The translations under genes and the position numbers were made by a program. A DNA stretch of 64,000 nt. Origin: Geothrix fermentans DSM 14018 (lineage in GTDB: Bacteria; Acidobacteriota; Holophagae; Holophagales; Holophagaceae). The stretch spans positions 1 through 64,000 of the forward strand of contig NZ_AUAU01000018.1 in the NCBI RefSeq assembly GCF_000428885.1, read 5' to 3'. Under the pieces are notes generated by a model. That model was not told the origin of the DNA. It did no database searches and worked only from the letters and a program-made list of their open reading frames with translations. Below are positions 36,569 through 45,254 of the stretch, piece by piece (the stretch's first letter is position 1; every line of letters begins with the position of its first letter).

Positions 36569-38254
36569 ATGATGAAGGCCTCTCTCCGCCCGGCCCTGGG
36601 CGCGCTGCTGATCCTCCTGCTGGTTCTCCTCTCCGTGGAGGGGTTCCGCCTGAGCCCGGCCTTCGGGTGGATCCTCCCCCTCACCGTGATCGCCGGGGCG
36701 TGGCTGGGGTGGGCGCTCCGGCAGGCCTGGATCTACCCGGCGCAGCTGGCCCGCGCCGAGGCCATGTGGGCGGCGGGCGAGCCCGCCTCGGCCGTGGCGG
36801 AGTGCCTTGACCGGACCCCCCTGGCCACCGGCGAGCTGGGCTACCGGATCCGGCTCCTGCGCAGCGCGGCGGACCTGGCCCTGGGCTACCGGGACCGGGC
36901 CTGGCTGGACGCCCTGGACGCGCACCTGGCGCGGCTCCCCCTCTGGAAGCGCCCGCTGGTGGCCCAGGCGTTCCGCCGCGTCGGCGACACCCCCTCGGTC
37001 CGGCGTCTGGCCTGGGGGGACCGGTTCATCCGCCTCGCCCCCCGCATGGCCCGGCTGCGCCACCTCCAGGGCATCCTCCTGCTGCGTTCGGGCCGGGAGG
37101 ACGCCCTGCACGAGGCCTGGGTCCACTTCGAAGCCGCCCTGCCCCTGGCCTGGGACGATCCCCTGGTGCTCGAGGACCTGATGCTGGCCGGCCTCCAGCA
37201 TGGCCGCGAGGATGTGGCGGAGCGGGCCCTGGAGCTCCTGGCCACCCGCCACGGCGACCCCCGCCTGCCCTGGGATCGGGGCGCCGCGGCCATGCACCTG
37301 CTGCGGCAGGGCCGCCCCGCCGAGGCCCTGGCCCTGGTCCGGGGCCTGCCCCTGGACCAGCGGCGCCCGGCCCAGCTCTGGCTCGCGGAGAGCGTCTCCC
37401 GCCGCCGCCTGGGGGACCTGGAGGGAGCCTGGCGGATGATCGGGGCCGCCATGGACCACTGGCCGGACAGCTTCCGCCTCTGGATGGAGCGGTACCAGAC
37501 CGCCCTCGAGCTGCGCCGCGACGACGAGGCGCTCCAGAGCCTCGGGCGGGCCTGGCGGGCCATTCCCGCCGGCGACGAAGGCGCCGGCGAGGCCCTCCGG
37601 CAGGAGTGGCAGCTCCGGCGCGCCGAGTTCGCCTTCTGGTGGGAGGACGACCCCGCCCTTGCCCGGGAGTTGCTGGCCAAGCTCCCGCCGGAAGGCCAGG
37701 GTGACCACCACCCGCCCCTCCTCCTCCAGGTCAAGGTGGCCCTCGGGGAGTACGAGGCCGCCTGCGGGGAAGTCGCCGCCTTGCTCCAGCGGATCCCAGG
37801 CGACACGGACCTCCTCCTGCTCCAGGCGGACTGTCTGGCGGGACTGGAGGCCTGGGAGGCCCTGCTGCCCTTCCTGGACGGGCTGGGCGAGGCCTGCCGG
37901 GAGCGGGCCGGTTTCTGGCACCTGCGGGGGCTCGGCCGGGCCAACCTGGGCGACCATGCCCATGCCCGGGCGGACCTGGAGCGCGCCGCGCGCATGGACC
38001 CGGAGAATCTCCGCTACCTGCTGGATGCGGGGCACGGCTGCGCCGAGCTGGGCGACTGGGATCGCGCCGAAGGCCACTGGCGGCAGGCCCTCCAGGTGGA
38101 TGGCCAGTCCGAGGAGGCCCTGATCCACCTCGCGGAGGCCCGGCGGGAGCTGGAGGACCTGGAGGGGGCCCGGCGCTACCTGCGGGAGTGCCTCCTGCAC
38201 CACCCGGAAAGCGCCGACGCCCAGGCCCGGCTGGCGGAGCTGGAAGCCAACTGA
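36569..38254 (+). CDS. Membrane-anchored TPR protein
   Basis: A 561-residue protein with two hydrophobic helices near the N terminus (about 7-23 and 30-48), then a long helical-repeat region. Several TPR-like units are clear near the C terminus, such as GRANLGDHAHARADLERAARMDP and AELGDWDRAEGHWRQALQVDG. No enzymatic motif is visible. Its TPR domain probably faces the cytoplasm and scaffolds a complex. It converges on another TPR-bearing gene 4 bp away. Confidence 0.78.
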   Translation: MMKASLRPALGALLILLLVLLSVEGFRLSPAFGWILPLTVIAGAWLGWALRQAWIYPAQLARAEAMWAAGEPASAVAECLDRTPLATGELGYRIRLLRSAADLALGYRDRAWLDALDAHLARLPLWKRPLVAQAFRRVGDTPSVRRLAWGDRFIRLAPRMARLRHLQGILLLRSGREDALHEAWVHFEAALPLAWDDPLVLEDLMLAGLQHGREDVAERALELLATRHGDPRLPWDRGAAAMHLLRQGRPAEALALVRGLPLDQRRPAQLWLAESVSRRRLGDLEGAWRMIGAAMDHWPDSFRLWMERYQTALELRRDDEALQSLGRAWRAIPAGDEGAGEALRQEWQLRRAEFAFWWEDDPALARELLAKLPPEGQGDHHPPLLLQVKVALGEYEAACGEVAALLQRIPGDTDLLLLQADCLAGLEAWEALLPFLDGLGEACRERAGFWHLRGLGRANLGDHAHARADLERAARMDPENLRYLLDAGHGCAELGDWDRAEGHWRQALQVDGQSEEALIHLAEARRELEDLEGARRYLRECLLHHPESADAQARLAELEAN

Positions 38255-38258
38255 GAAC

Positions 38259-39317
38259 TCAGCCCGGCGAGATGTTCCGGAGCAGCGTGAGCTTGCTGTC
38301 GTAGCGTGCCTGCGCCTCCGGCTGGGCCCATTTCCGGGCCTTCTCCAGGGCCTTGATGGCGTCCTTCGTCCGCCCCTGGGCCAGGGCGATCCGGGCCTGG
38401 ATCCAGTAGAACTCGGGCTCCATGGGCAGGAGCTTGATGGCTTGCTTGATGCGGCGGCCCGCCTCCTCCACCTGCTGCTCCCCCAGGGCCTCCTCCGCCA
38501 GGAACGCGTTGAAGAAGGGGTCGCGCTTCCGGATCTCCAGCCCGCGCTCGCGGAAGGTCTGGGCTTCCTCCACGCGCCCCTGGGCCCGCAGGAGGTTCTC
38601 CAGGTTCCCGCAGGGGGCGCCGTCCTTGGGATCCACGGCCAGGGCCTTGCGGAAGGATGCCTCCGCATCGGCCTCGAGCCCCTGGGCCCGCTGCACCACG
38701 CCAAGGATGTTCCAGCCCACGCCCAGGTTCGGATCCACCTGGATCGAGCGGTGGGCCGAGACGAGGGCCTCATCGTTGTGGGACTCCGCCATCAGCTCCA
38801 CGGCCCGGTTGCTGTGGAAGAGGGCCAGCACGCGCTTGGGCTCCAGCGGCGCGATGAGCAGGCTGTCCCGGCGCACCTCCGGCAGGAAGTCGGCCACCAG
38901 TTCCTGGCCCGGCGTCCCCCCCTGCACCACGGCCACCACGTGCCGCTCGAAGCGCACCGTGGTCCCCACCCGGCGCCAGCGGCTGATGCGGAGCGGCTCG
39001 CCATACCGGACCCCGAGGCCGATGGACTTGCAGGCCCCAACATAGAGGGCCGTCAGCCCGAGGCAGTTGGCTTTGCGGTCCCGCCAGACCTCCTTGGGCG
39101 TGCGGGTGTAGGCGTTGTCGTAGACGATCCCCAGGCCACCCTCCTCCACCGGCGAGAAGAAGGCCCGGAGCAGGGCCCCGACCTTGGCGGGAACGCTCTC
39201 CCGGGCGATGGTGTGCTGGCGGGCGAAGGCCTGGATCTCCGGCGGCGGTTCGAAGGGATCGTCGCCAGCCGTCAGCATCGCGGCGCCGAGCAGAAGGGTC
39301 AGGACTCGTACGCGCAT
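38259..39317 (-). CDS. Exported transglutaminase-like protein with TPR repeats
   Basis: This 352-residue protein has a signal peptide (first ~17 residues), then a transglutaminase-like papain-fold region. Cys in RKANCLGLTALYVG, His in FERHVVAVV and Asp in LVADFLPEV are the likely triad. The second half holds TPR units such as LEADAEASFRKALAVDP. Transglutaminase-like domains of this kind act as proteases or as inactive binding modules. It is divergent from the formyltransferase gene over a 77-bp shared promoter region. Confidence 0.78.
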   Translation of the reverse strand: MRVRVLTLLLGAAMLTAGDDPFEPPPEIQAFARQHTIARESVPAKVGALLRAFFSPVEEGGLGIVYDNAYTRTPKEVWRDRKANCLGLTALYVGACKSIGLGVRYGEPLRISRWRRVGTTVRFERHVVAVVQGGTPGQELVADFLPEVRRDSLLIAPLEPKRVLALFHSNRAVELMAESHNDEALVSAHRSIQVDPNLGVGWNILGVVQRAQGLEADAEASFRKALAVDPKDGAPCGNLENLLRAQGRVEEAQTFRERGLEIRKRDPFFNAFLAEEALGEQQVEEAGRRIKQAIKLLPMEPEFYWIQARIALAQGRTKDAIKALEKARKWAQPEAQARYDSKLTLLRNISPG

Positions 39318-39394
39318 GGGAGTACTCCCGGCACAACATGGGGGCTACGAAGGGGTTGGTCAACGGGTTATGCGATGCTGGACAAGGAGGGATT

Positions 39395-40315
39395 ATGCCT
39401 GGGTCGACTGCCGTCGTATGCGCCTATTCCAGCGTGGGCACCGCGGCCCTGGAGGGCCTCCTGGAGGCCGGGGTCGAGGTGAAGGCGCTCTACACCTACG
39501 CCCAAAGCCCGGACGAGCGCTGGTTCACCCCTCCCGCCGAGGTGGCCGCGGCCCGCGGGATCCCCGTCCACATGGCGGACAGCTTCAACACCGATGAGGT
39601 CTTCGAGGCCATCCGGGCCCACCGGCCCGACTTCCTCTTCAGCTTCTACTTCCGGGAGATGATCCAGGCGCGCTTCCTGGAGCTCCCCCGCCTCGGCGCC
39701 TACAACCTGCACGGCAGCCTCCTGCCCAAGTACCGGGGCCGGGCCCCCATCAACTGGGTGCTGGTGAAGGGCGAGCAGGAGACCGGCGTCACCCTCCACG
39801 CCATGACTCCCAAGCCCGACGACGGCCACATCCTGGCCCAGGCGCGGCTGGCCATCGACTGGGACGAGACGGCCCTGAGCCTCACCCTGAAGGCCGCGGA
39901 TGCGGGCCGCGGCCTGGTGCGCGAGGCCGCGCCTGGCCTGGCGGACGGCAGCCTGCCTCGCATCGACCAGAAGAGCCTCGGCCCCTCCACCTACTTCGGC
40001 GGCCGGAAGCCCGCGGACTCCCGGCTGGACTTCGCCATGACCGCCGGGGAGGCCTTCAACCAGATCCGCGCCGTGGCCGACCCCTGGCCCAATGCCTTCC
40101 TCGAGACCGCGGAGGGAACCGTCAAGGTGGCCTGGGCGCTGCCCACGGAGCTGCCCTGCCCCAAGGGCGCCTTCCGCGCCTCGCGGGAGGGCGTGCTGCT
40201 GGGATTCGCCGACGGCGCCCTGCGGATCCACACCCTGAAGCTCGAGGGCGCGCGCCTGGAGCGCCCCAGCGAGCAGGCCACGGCCCTCCGGCGGCTGGGT
40301 GTGCCCGAGCGCTGA
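39395..40315 (+). CDS. ArnA-like formyltransferase
   Basis: This 306-residue protein resembles the N-terminal formyltransferase domain of ArnA and methionyl-tRNA formyltransferase. The diagnostic formyl-THF site is NLHGSLLPKYRGRAPINWVL with downstream catalytic Asp in DDGHIL. A closing subdomain includes RAVADPWPNAFLE. It formylates an amino-sugar nucleotide in known ArnA-like enzymes; no C-terminal decarboxylase domain is present here. AAGGAGG (39384-39390) fixes the start at 39395. The following FabH gene is co-directional with a 43-bp gap. Confidence 0.82.
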   Translation: MPGSTAVVCAYSSVGTAALEGLLEAGVEVKALYTYAQSPDERWFTPPAEVAAARGIPVHMADSFNTDEVFEAIRAHRPDFLFSFYFREMIQARFLELPRLGAYNLHGSLLPKYRGRAPINWVLVKGEQETGVTLHAMTPKPDDGHILAQARLAIDWDETALSLTLKAADAGRGLVREAAPGLADGSLPRIDQKSLGPSTYFGGRKPADSRLDFAMTAGEAFNQIRAVADPWPNAFLETAEGTVKVAWALPTELPCPKGAFRASREGVLLGFADGALRIHTLKLEGARLERPSEQATALRRLGVPER

Positions 40316-40358
40316 CCTGGGGTATGCTGGTCCGCTCCCATCTGCAGAGAGGCATTCC

Positions 40359-41417
40359 ATGCGAACCGTGATCACTGGAACAGGCATCGGCGTGCCTCCG
40401 CATATCGTCCCCAACGAGGCGCTGGCGCGGCTCATGGACACCTCCGACGAGTGGATCCGGGTGCGCAGCGGCATCCAGGAGCGGCGCTACGCGGAACCGG
40501 GCCAGGGCTCCGCGGAGCTCGGCACCATGGCCGCCCGCGCCGCCGTGGCCAAGGCCGGCCTCCGCATGGAGGACATCGACGCCGTGGTCTTCGCCACCAT
40601 GACCCCGGACCACGTGCTGCCGGGCAACGGCCCCCTGCTCCAGGCGGCCATGGGCCTGCGCACGGACATCCCGACCTTCGACCTGCGGCAGCAGTGCAGC
40701 GGCTTCCTCTACGGCCTGGAGCTGGCGGACCTCCTCCTCCAGAGCGGCCGCTACCGGCGGGTCCTGCTGGTGGGCGCCGAGGTGCATACGGCCTTCATGC
40801 CCTGGCACCTGGGCTGGGACACCCTCATCGGCCAGTCCACCCGGGAGATCACGGAGGCCGAGCGCGCCGAGAACACCCTCAGCCGCGACCGCACGGTGCT
40901 CTTCGGCGACGGCGCCGGGGCCGTGGTGATGGAGGCCCGCGAAGGGGAGGCCGGGCTGCTGAAGACCCGCCTCTTCACCGATGGCACCGGCGCCGGGGTG
41001 CTGACCATGACCGGCGCCAGCTTCAAGCGGCGGCCCTTCGTGACCCCCGAGCAGATCCAGGCCGGCGAGACCATCCCGATCATGTCCGGCAAGGAGGTCT
41101 TCCGGTCCGCCGTGACCCTCATGCCCCAGGCCATCCGCCAGGTCTGCGAGGAGGCCGGGGTGGCCGTGGAATCACTCGACTTGGTGCTGGTCCACCAGGC
41201 CAACCTCCGCATCATCGAGGGCGTGCAGAAGGCCCTGGGCCTGCCGCCGGAGAAGGTGCCCCACAACATCGAGCGCTATGGCAACACCACCGCGGCCACC
41301 CTGCCCATCCTCTTCCACGAGTGCATGGAGGCCGGACACATCAAGCCCGGCATGCTCGTGGCCTTCACCGCGCTCGGCTCGGGCCTGCACTGGGGCGCGG
41401 CCCTCTACCGGGCCTGA
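40359..41417 (+). CDS. fabH: 3-oxoacyl-ACP synthase III family protein (FabH-like)
   Basis: A 352-residue thiolase-fold condensing enzyme with the Cys-His-Asn triad: Cys113 in RQQCSGF, His279 in LVHQANLRI and Asn309 in RYGNTTAATLP. FabH starts fatty-acid synthesis by condensing acetyl-CoA with malonyl-ACP. The active-site block here is RQQCSGF rather than the common DTACSGF, so it could be a PqsD- or secondary-metabolite-type KASIII. No other fab gene is beside it, and the neighbouring formyltransferase is an unusual partner. Confidence 0.85.
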   Translation: MRTVITGTGIGVPPHIVPNEALARLMDTSDEWIRVRSGIQERRYAEPGQGSAELGTMAARAAVAKAGLRMEDIDAVVFATMTPDHVLPGNGPLLQAAMGLRTDIPTFDLRQQCSGFLYGLELADLLLQSGRYRRVLLVGAEVHTAFMPWHLGWDTLIGQSTREITEAERAENTLSRDRTVLFGDGAGAVVMEAREGEAGLLKTRLFTDGTGAGVLTMTGASFKRRPFVTPEQIQAGETIPIMSGKEVFRSAVTLMPQAIRQVCEEAGVAVESLDLVLVHQANLRIIEGVQKALGLPPEKVPHNIERYGNTTAATLPILFHECMEAGHIKPGMLVAFTALGSGLHWGAALYRA

Positions 41418-41445
41418 TTGCCCGCCGGCCCGGCCGCGGTAGAAT
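41418..41445 (+). promoter_or_regulatory. Candidate promoter for the small exported protein
   Basis: TTGCCC (41418-41423), a 16-bp spacer and TAGAAT (41440-41445) lie directly after the FabH stop, putting a start near 41452, about 16 nt before the ATG. Confidence 0.4.
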
Positions 41446-41467
41446 CCAGGCAAATCCCGGAGTCCCC

Positions 41468-41818
41468 ATGCGTGTCCTGGCCTTCGGCGCCGCCCTGGCG
41501 CTGGTCCCCGCCCTCGTCCTGTCCGCAGGCACCCCCCGATCCCGCAAGCACGCAGGCGGCCCCGTGAAAACCGCCGGCGAAGCCAAAGCCATCGCCGAGC
41601 GGGAAACCGGCGGACGGGCCATCACCGCCCGGCGCATCCCCCTGAACGGCGCCTCCGGCGGGTGGGAGGTGGATCTCCGCATGCCTGGCGAGGAGCGGGG
41701 CTGGCGCTGCATCATCGACAGCGACACCCACATGGTCCACAGCAAGGCCCGCATCGACCAGCCCGGCGCCAAGGGCAAGGGCGATGGCCCGGTCCGCATG
41801 GTCAAGGGCAGCCGCTGA
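41468..41818 (+). CDS. Small exported PepSY-like protein
   Basis: This 116-residue protein has a signal peptide (residues 1-20) and a short domain of about 65 residues. The stretch ETGGRAITARRIPLNGASGG-WEVDLRMPG resembles PepSY-type modules, in which a helix is followed by strands around a conserved W. The C-terminal tail is basic. The role is unknown; PepSY domains often inhibit proteases or bind cell-wall components. It has its own candidate promoter. Confidence 0.6.
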   Translation: MRVLAFGAALALVPALVLSAGTPRSRKHAGGPVKTAGEAKAIAERETGGRAITARRIPLNGASGGWEVDLRMPGEERGWRCIIDSDTHMVHSKARIDQPGAKGKGDGPVRMVKGSR

Positions 41819-41935
41819 CGGCGGCTGTCCGGCGGGCGCCGATCGTTCGCCGGTTTTTGACACGCTCCGCCCTGTCTGGATTGACAGGGGAGCCTAGAAT
41901 CGTACCTGTGGCCGATGCCACAAGGAGAACGACAC

Positions 41936-42982
41936 ATGGGTCTGATGGACTGGGGCAAAGCCCAATTCCTCGACATCCTCGAATGGCTGGATGACTCCAA
42001 CGACACGCTGGCCTGGCGCTTCCCCATGCGGGGCCAGGAGATCCAGAACGGCGGCAAGCTGGTGGTGCGCGAGAGCCAGGAGGCCGTCTTCGTCAACGAG
42101 GGCCAGCTGGCGGACGTGTTCAAGCCGGGCACGCACAACCTCACCACCCAGAACCTGCCCATCCTCGCCACGCTGAAGGGCTGGAAGTACGGCTTCGAGA
42201 GCCCCTTCAAGAGCGATGTCTACTTCATCTCCACCAAGCTCTACAACGACCTGAAGTGGGGCACCTCGAACCCCATCATGCTGCGCGACGCCGACTTCGG
42301 CATGCTGCGCATCCGGGCCTTCGGCATCTACTCCATCAAGGTGGCGGACAGCGGCACCTTCCTCAAGCAGCTGGTGGGCACCAACGGCGTCTACACCGTG
42401 CCCGACATCTCCGAGCAGCTCCGCAAGACCATCATGAGCCGCTTCACGGATGCCCTGGGCGAGGCCAAGATCCCCGCCCTCGACCTGGCCGCCAAGTACG
42501 ACGAGATCTCCGACCTGGTGAAGCAGAAGCTCCAGGACGAGTTCAAGACCATGGGCCTGGAGCTGTCCAAGTTCTTCGTGGAGAACATCAGCCTCCCCGA
42601 GGAAGTGGAAGCCATGATGGACAAGCGCACCGGCGTGGGCATGATGGCCCCCGTCATGGGCGCCTACACGCAGATGCAGGTGGCCGACAGCATCCCGCTG
42701 GCCGCCCAGAACCCCGGCGGCGTGGCCGGCATGGGCATGGGCGTGGGCCTGGGCTTCGGCATGGGCAACATGATGGGCCAGCAGATGGCCGGCGCCGCCC
42801 AGCAGATGGGCCAGCAGGGCTTCCCCGCGGGCAGCGCCCCCGCCGCTCCGGCCGCCCCGGCGAAGTCCCTCAAGGAGGAACTCACGGATCTCAAGGAGCT
42901 CTTCGACGGCCAGCTCATCACCCAGGCCGAGTACGACACCCAGCGCGCCGCCATCATGAAGAAGCACGGGATGGGGAACTGA
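41936..42982 (+). CDS. SPFH-domain (YdjI-like virion-core-type) protein
   Basis: This 348-residue protein contains an SPFH/band-7-like domain in residues 1-230: LVVRESQEAVFVNEGQLADVF and LRIRAFGIYSIKVADSGTF. It then has a low-complexity Gly/Met/Gln-rich stretch and a C-terminal SHOCT-like helix (LKELFDGQLITQAEYDTQRAAI). The family is annotated as virion core or SPFH-domain protein and often sits with stress- or membrane-repair genes. There is no N-terminal membrane helix. An imperfect operator-like CCTGTC-N6-GACAGG (41871-41888) lies upstream. AAGGAG precedes the ATG at 41936. Confidence 0.85.
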   Translation: MGLMDWGKAQFLDILEWLDDSNDTLAWRFPMRGQEIQNGGKLVVRESQEAVFVNEGQLADVFKPGTHNLTTQNLPILATLKGWKYGFESPFKSDVYFISTKLYNDLKWGTSNPIMLRDADFGMLRIRAFGIYSIKVADSGTFLKQLVGTNGVYTVPDISEQLRKTIMSRFTDALGEAKIPALDLAAKYDEISDLVKQKLQDEFKTMGLELSKFFVENISLPEEVEAMMDKRTGVGMMAPVMGAYTQMQVADSIPLAAQNPGGVAGMGMGVGLGFGMGNMMGQQMAGAAQQMGQQGFPAGSAPAAPAAPAKSLKEELTDLKELFDGQLITQAEYDTQRAAIMKKHGMGN

Positions 42983-42984
42983 GG

Positions 42985-43097
42985 GCAGTCTTCAGGGATC
43001 AGACTTCAGGGATCAGTCTTCAGTCTTCAGCAACTGCAGAAGGGCGGCCCGGGGCCGCCCTTCCTGAAGGCTGAGGACTGAGGACTGAAGACTGTCC
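42985..43097. terminator. Terminator with flanking CTTCAG repeats
   Basis: A perfect 11-bp GC stem (43039-43049 with 43053-43063) terminates the SPFH and CDF genes from either side. It is nested in a larger inverted repeat: GGCAGTCTTCAG near 42985 pairs with CTGAAGACTGTCC near 43085. Repeated units of CTTCAGGGATCAG occur at about 42991 and 43005. Confidence 0.6.
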
Positions 43098-44039
43098 CTA
43101 ATGGTGATGCCCCCCCTCCACCTCATGCCGGTGGAGGAACCGGTGGTGGTGGCGGTCGGCCATGTCGCGGGTCTCGAAGTGGACGGTGAGGTGGCGGACG
43201 CCGTGGCGCTCCCAGAGCAGGCGCTCGATGCGCTCCAGGAAGGCCTCGGTCTCCCCCAGGCGCTCCGCCGCGACGATGATGTGGGCCGTGGCCACGGTGA
43301 GGTGGCTGCACATCTTCCAGCTGTGGAAGTCCTCCACGCCGAGGATGCCCGGCAGGGCCATCAGCTCGGCCTTCACGGATTCGTGCTCGAAGGCGGCGCG
43401 GTGCATGAGGATGCCCACGGCGTCGCGGAGCAGGAGCACGGCGCCCCGCAGGATGACCACCAGGATCACCAGGGCGATGGCCGGGTCCACCCAGCGCCAG
43501 CCCGTGAGGCGGATGAGGACCATGCTTCCCACCAGGGACACGCTGGTGAGGCTGTCGGCGAAGGCGTGGAGGTAGGCGGCCTTCAGGTTGGCGTCGCGGT
43601 CCAGCAGGCTCCGGTCGCGGGGCACCAGCACCACCGTGGCGGCGATGTTCAGCAGGAGGCCGATGCCCGAGAACACCAGCACCCAGCCCGTCTGGATGGG
43701 CACGGGGTGGCGGAAGCGGGCCAGAGCCTCCCAACCCACGGCGCCGCCGAGGAAGAGGAGGAAGCCCACGCCCACCAGGCTGTTGAACACCTCCAGGCGA
43801 TGCCAGCCGAAGGTCCAGCGGTCGTCGGGATCCCGCCGGTTGGCCAGCCACAGGCTCAGGATGCCCAGGCTGTTCACCAGCACATCGTTCAGGTTCTCCA
43901 GGCTGTCGCTCACCAGACCGATGGACCCGGTCCACCAGCCGCCGAGCCCCTGGAGGACGAAGCTGGCGAAGAAGATGCCGGCGCTCCAGGCCAGGCGCCC
44001 GGTGGTGCTGGGCCCGTGATGGTGGTGATGGTCCGACAT
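43098..44039 (-). CDS. Cation diffusion facilitator family metal exporter
   Basis: This 313-residue, six-helix CDF protein exports divalent metal such as Zn or Co. The paired metal sites appear as VSDSLENLNDV in helix 2 and HAFADSLTSV in helix 5. The N terminus starts MSDHHHHHGP and the C terminus ends RHEVEGGHHH, so both ends are histidine-rich. The first site reads SDSLENLND, lacking a histidine in the usual place, so selectivity may differ. The start ATG overlaps the upstream hydratase stop (ATGA). Confidence 0.9.
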   Translation of the reverse strand: MSDHHHHHGPSTTGRLAWSAGIFFASFVLQGLGGWWTGSIGLVSDSLENLNDVLVNSLGILSLWLANRRDPDDRWTFGWHRLEVFNSLVGVGFLLFLGGAVGWEALARFRHPVPIQTGWVLVFSGIGLLLNIAATVVLVPRDRSLLDRDANLKAAYLHAFADSLTSVSLVGSMVLIRLTGWRWVDPAIALVILVVILRGAVLLLRDAVGILMHRAAFEHESVKAELMALPGILGVEDFHSWKMCSHLTVATAHIIVAAERLGETEAFLERIERLLWERHGVRHLTVHFETRDMADRHHHRFLHRHEVEGGHHH

Positions 44040-44824
44040 CACTCGCCCCGGTACTGGGGTTTCCGCTTCTCCCGGAAGGCGGCCAGCCCCTCGAGGCGGT
44101 CCTTCGTCGGGATGACCTGGGCGTAGCAGGCCCGCTCGAAGGCCAGGCCCGAGTTCCGGTCCATCTCCAGGCCCCGGTTCACCGCCAGCTTCGCCATCCG
44201 CAGGGCCACGGGGCCGTTGGGGAGGATCTCCCGGGCCAGGGCCAGGGCCGCATCCAGCGCGCCCCCAGCGGGCGCCACCCGGTCCACCAGGCCCAGCCGT
44301 TCCGCCTCGGCGGCGTCGAGGCGCCGGGCCGTGAAGATCAGCTCCTTGGCGCGCGCGGCGCCGATGAGCCGGGGCAGGCGCTGGGTGCCCCCGGCCCCCG
44401 GGATGATGGCGAGCGAGGTCTCCACGAGGCCCATCCTGGCCTCCGCCCCCGCGATGCGGAGATCCGCGGCCAGGGCCAGCTCCAGTCCGCCGCCGAAAGC
44501 CGCGCCCTCCAGCGCGGCGAGCACGGGCATGGGCAGGTCCTCCAACTCCGTGAAGGCGTCACGCAGGCCCTGGACGAAGGTGGCCGCCTCGGCCTGGGAC
44601 ATGCCGGCCCGCTCCTTGAGGTCGGCCCCGGCGCAGAAGACGCCGGGCACCAGGCTGTGCACCACCAGCACCCGCGCCGCGGGATCGGAGCGCAGGTCGG
44701 CCAGGGCCTGCCGGAACTCGGTCATGAGCTGGCGCCCAAGGGCGTTCTTCGCGGCGGGGCGGTCGAGGCCCAGCAGGACAATGCCGCCATCCTCTCCGGC
44801 GAGGCGCTCGAGCCGGATCTCCAT
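44039..44824 (-). CDS. Methylglutaconyl-CoA hydratase (AUH/LiuC-type enoyl-CoA hydratase)
   Basis: This 261-residue crotonase-fold enzyme closely resembles animal AUH, especially in GLVETSLAIIPGAGGTQRLP and the end CYAQVIPTKDRLEGLAAF. AUH hydrates 3-methylglutaconyl-CoA to HMG-CoA in leucine breakdown. The catalytic glutamates lie in the AFGGGLELALA and VETSLAIIPG segments. The ATG overlaps the stop of the biotinyl fragment upstream; a TTG three bases earlier is an alternative. Nearness to biotinyl proteins fits methylcrotonyl-CoA carboxylation, the previous step. Confidence 0.88.
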   Translation of the reverse strand: MEIRLERLAGEDGGIVLLGLDRPAAKNALGRQLMTEFRQALADLRSDPAARVLVVHSLVPGVFCAGADLKERAGMSQAEAATFVQGLRDAFTELEDLPMPVLAALEGAAFGGGLELALAADLRIAGAEARMGLVETSLAIIPGAGGTQRLPRLIGAARAKELIFTARRLDAAEAERLGLVDRVAPAGGALDAALALAREILPNGPVALRMAKLAVNRGLEMDRNSGLAFERACYAQVIPTKDRLEGLAAFREKRKPQYRGE

Positions 44825-44976
44825 CAACCCAGCTCGACGATGGAATCCCCCTCGTTCAGGAACTGGTCCGGGGTCACGAAGACCTTCTTGACCGTCCCCT
44901 CCTCGGGGCTGCCCACGGGAATCTGCATCTTCTCGGTATCCCCTGCGGGGATACGCGAGACCTCAACACCCGTCAT
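44824..44976 (-). pseudogene. Truncated biotinyl-domain gene copy
   Basis: This 50-codon frame repeats the C-terminal half of the intact biotinyl protein 170 bp upstream: KMQIPVGSPEEGTV is identical, followed by KKVFVTPDQFLNEGDSIVELG against SRVFVAPDQFLNEGDPIVELS. The N-terminal half is missing and replaced by MTGVEVSRIPAGDTE, encoded by the 37-bp repeat. Half a biotinyl domain should not fold. The frame is open, so it could still be translated. Confidence 0.7.
44928..44964. repeat. 37-bp hairpin repeat, copy 1
   Basis: Identical over 37 bp to 61954-61990 in inverted orientation. The core pairs GTATCCCC with GGGGATAC around a 3-nt loop, extended by CTCG/CGAG with a 1-nt bulge. It sits between the intact biotinyl gene and its truncated copy. 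Confidence 0.8.
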
Positions 44977-44993
44977 TCCGCGCACGAGACACC

Positions 44994-45206
44994 TCACGAA
45001 AGCTCGACGATGGGATCCCCTTCGTTCAGGAACTGGTCGGGGGCCACGAACACCCGGCTGACCGTCCCCTCCTCGGGGCTGCCCACGGGAATCTGCATCT
45101 TCATCGACTCGATGATCACCAGGTCCTGGTCCTCGCCCACGGTGTCGCCTTCCGACACGCAGACTTCCAGGACCTTCCCCGCCATCTCGGCTCGCACCAG
45201 GGCCAT
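44994..45206 (-). CDS. Small biotin carboxyl carrier protein
   Basis: This 70-residue stand-alone biotinyl domain has Lys36 as the biotin site in IESMKMQIPV. The rest of the fold is present, from VRAEMAGKVLEVCVSEGD to NEGDPIVELS. It could serve an acyl-CoA carboxylase such as methylcrotonyl- or propionyl-CoA carboxylase. A GAGGTGGTGG site precedes the ATG at 45206. It precedes the truncated copy and the AUH-type hydratase in one operon-like run. Confidence 0.88.
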   Translation of the reverse strand: MALVRAEMAGKVLEVCVSEGDTVGEDQDLVIIESMKMQIPVGSPEEGTVSRVFVAPDQFLNEGDPIVELS

Positions 45207-45254
45207 CCACCACCTCATGAAAAGGACGATGGGCCCAGTGTAGCGGTGGGCGTC

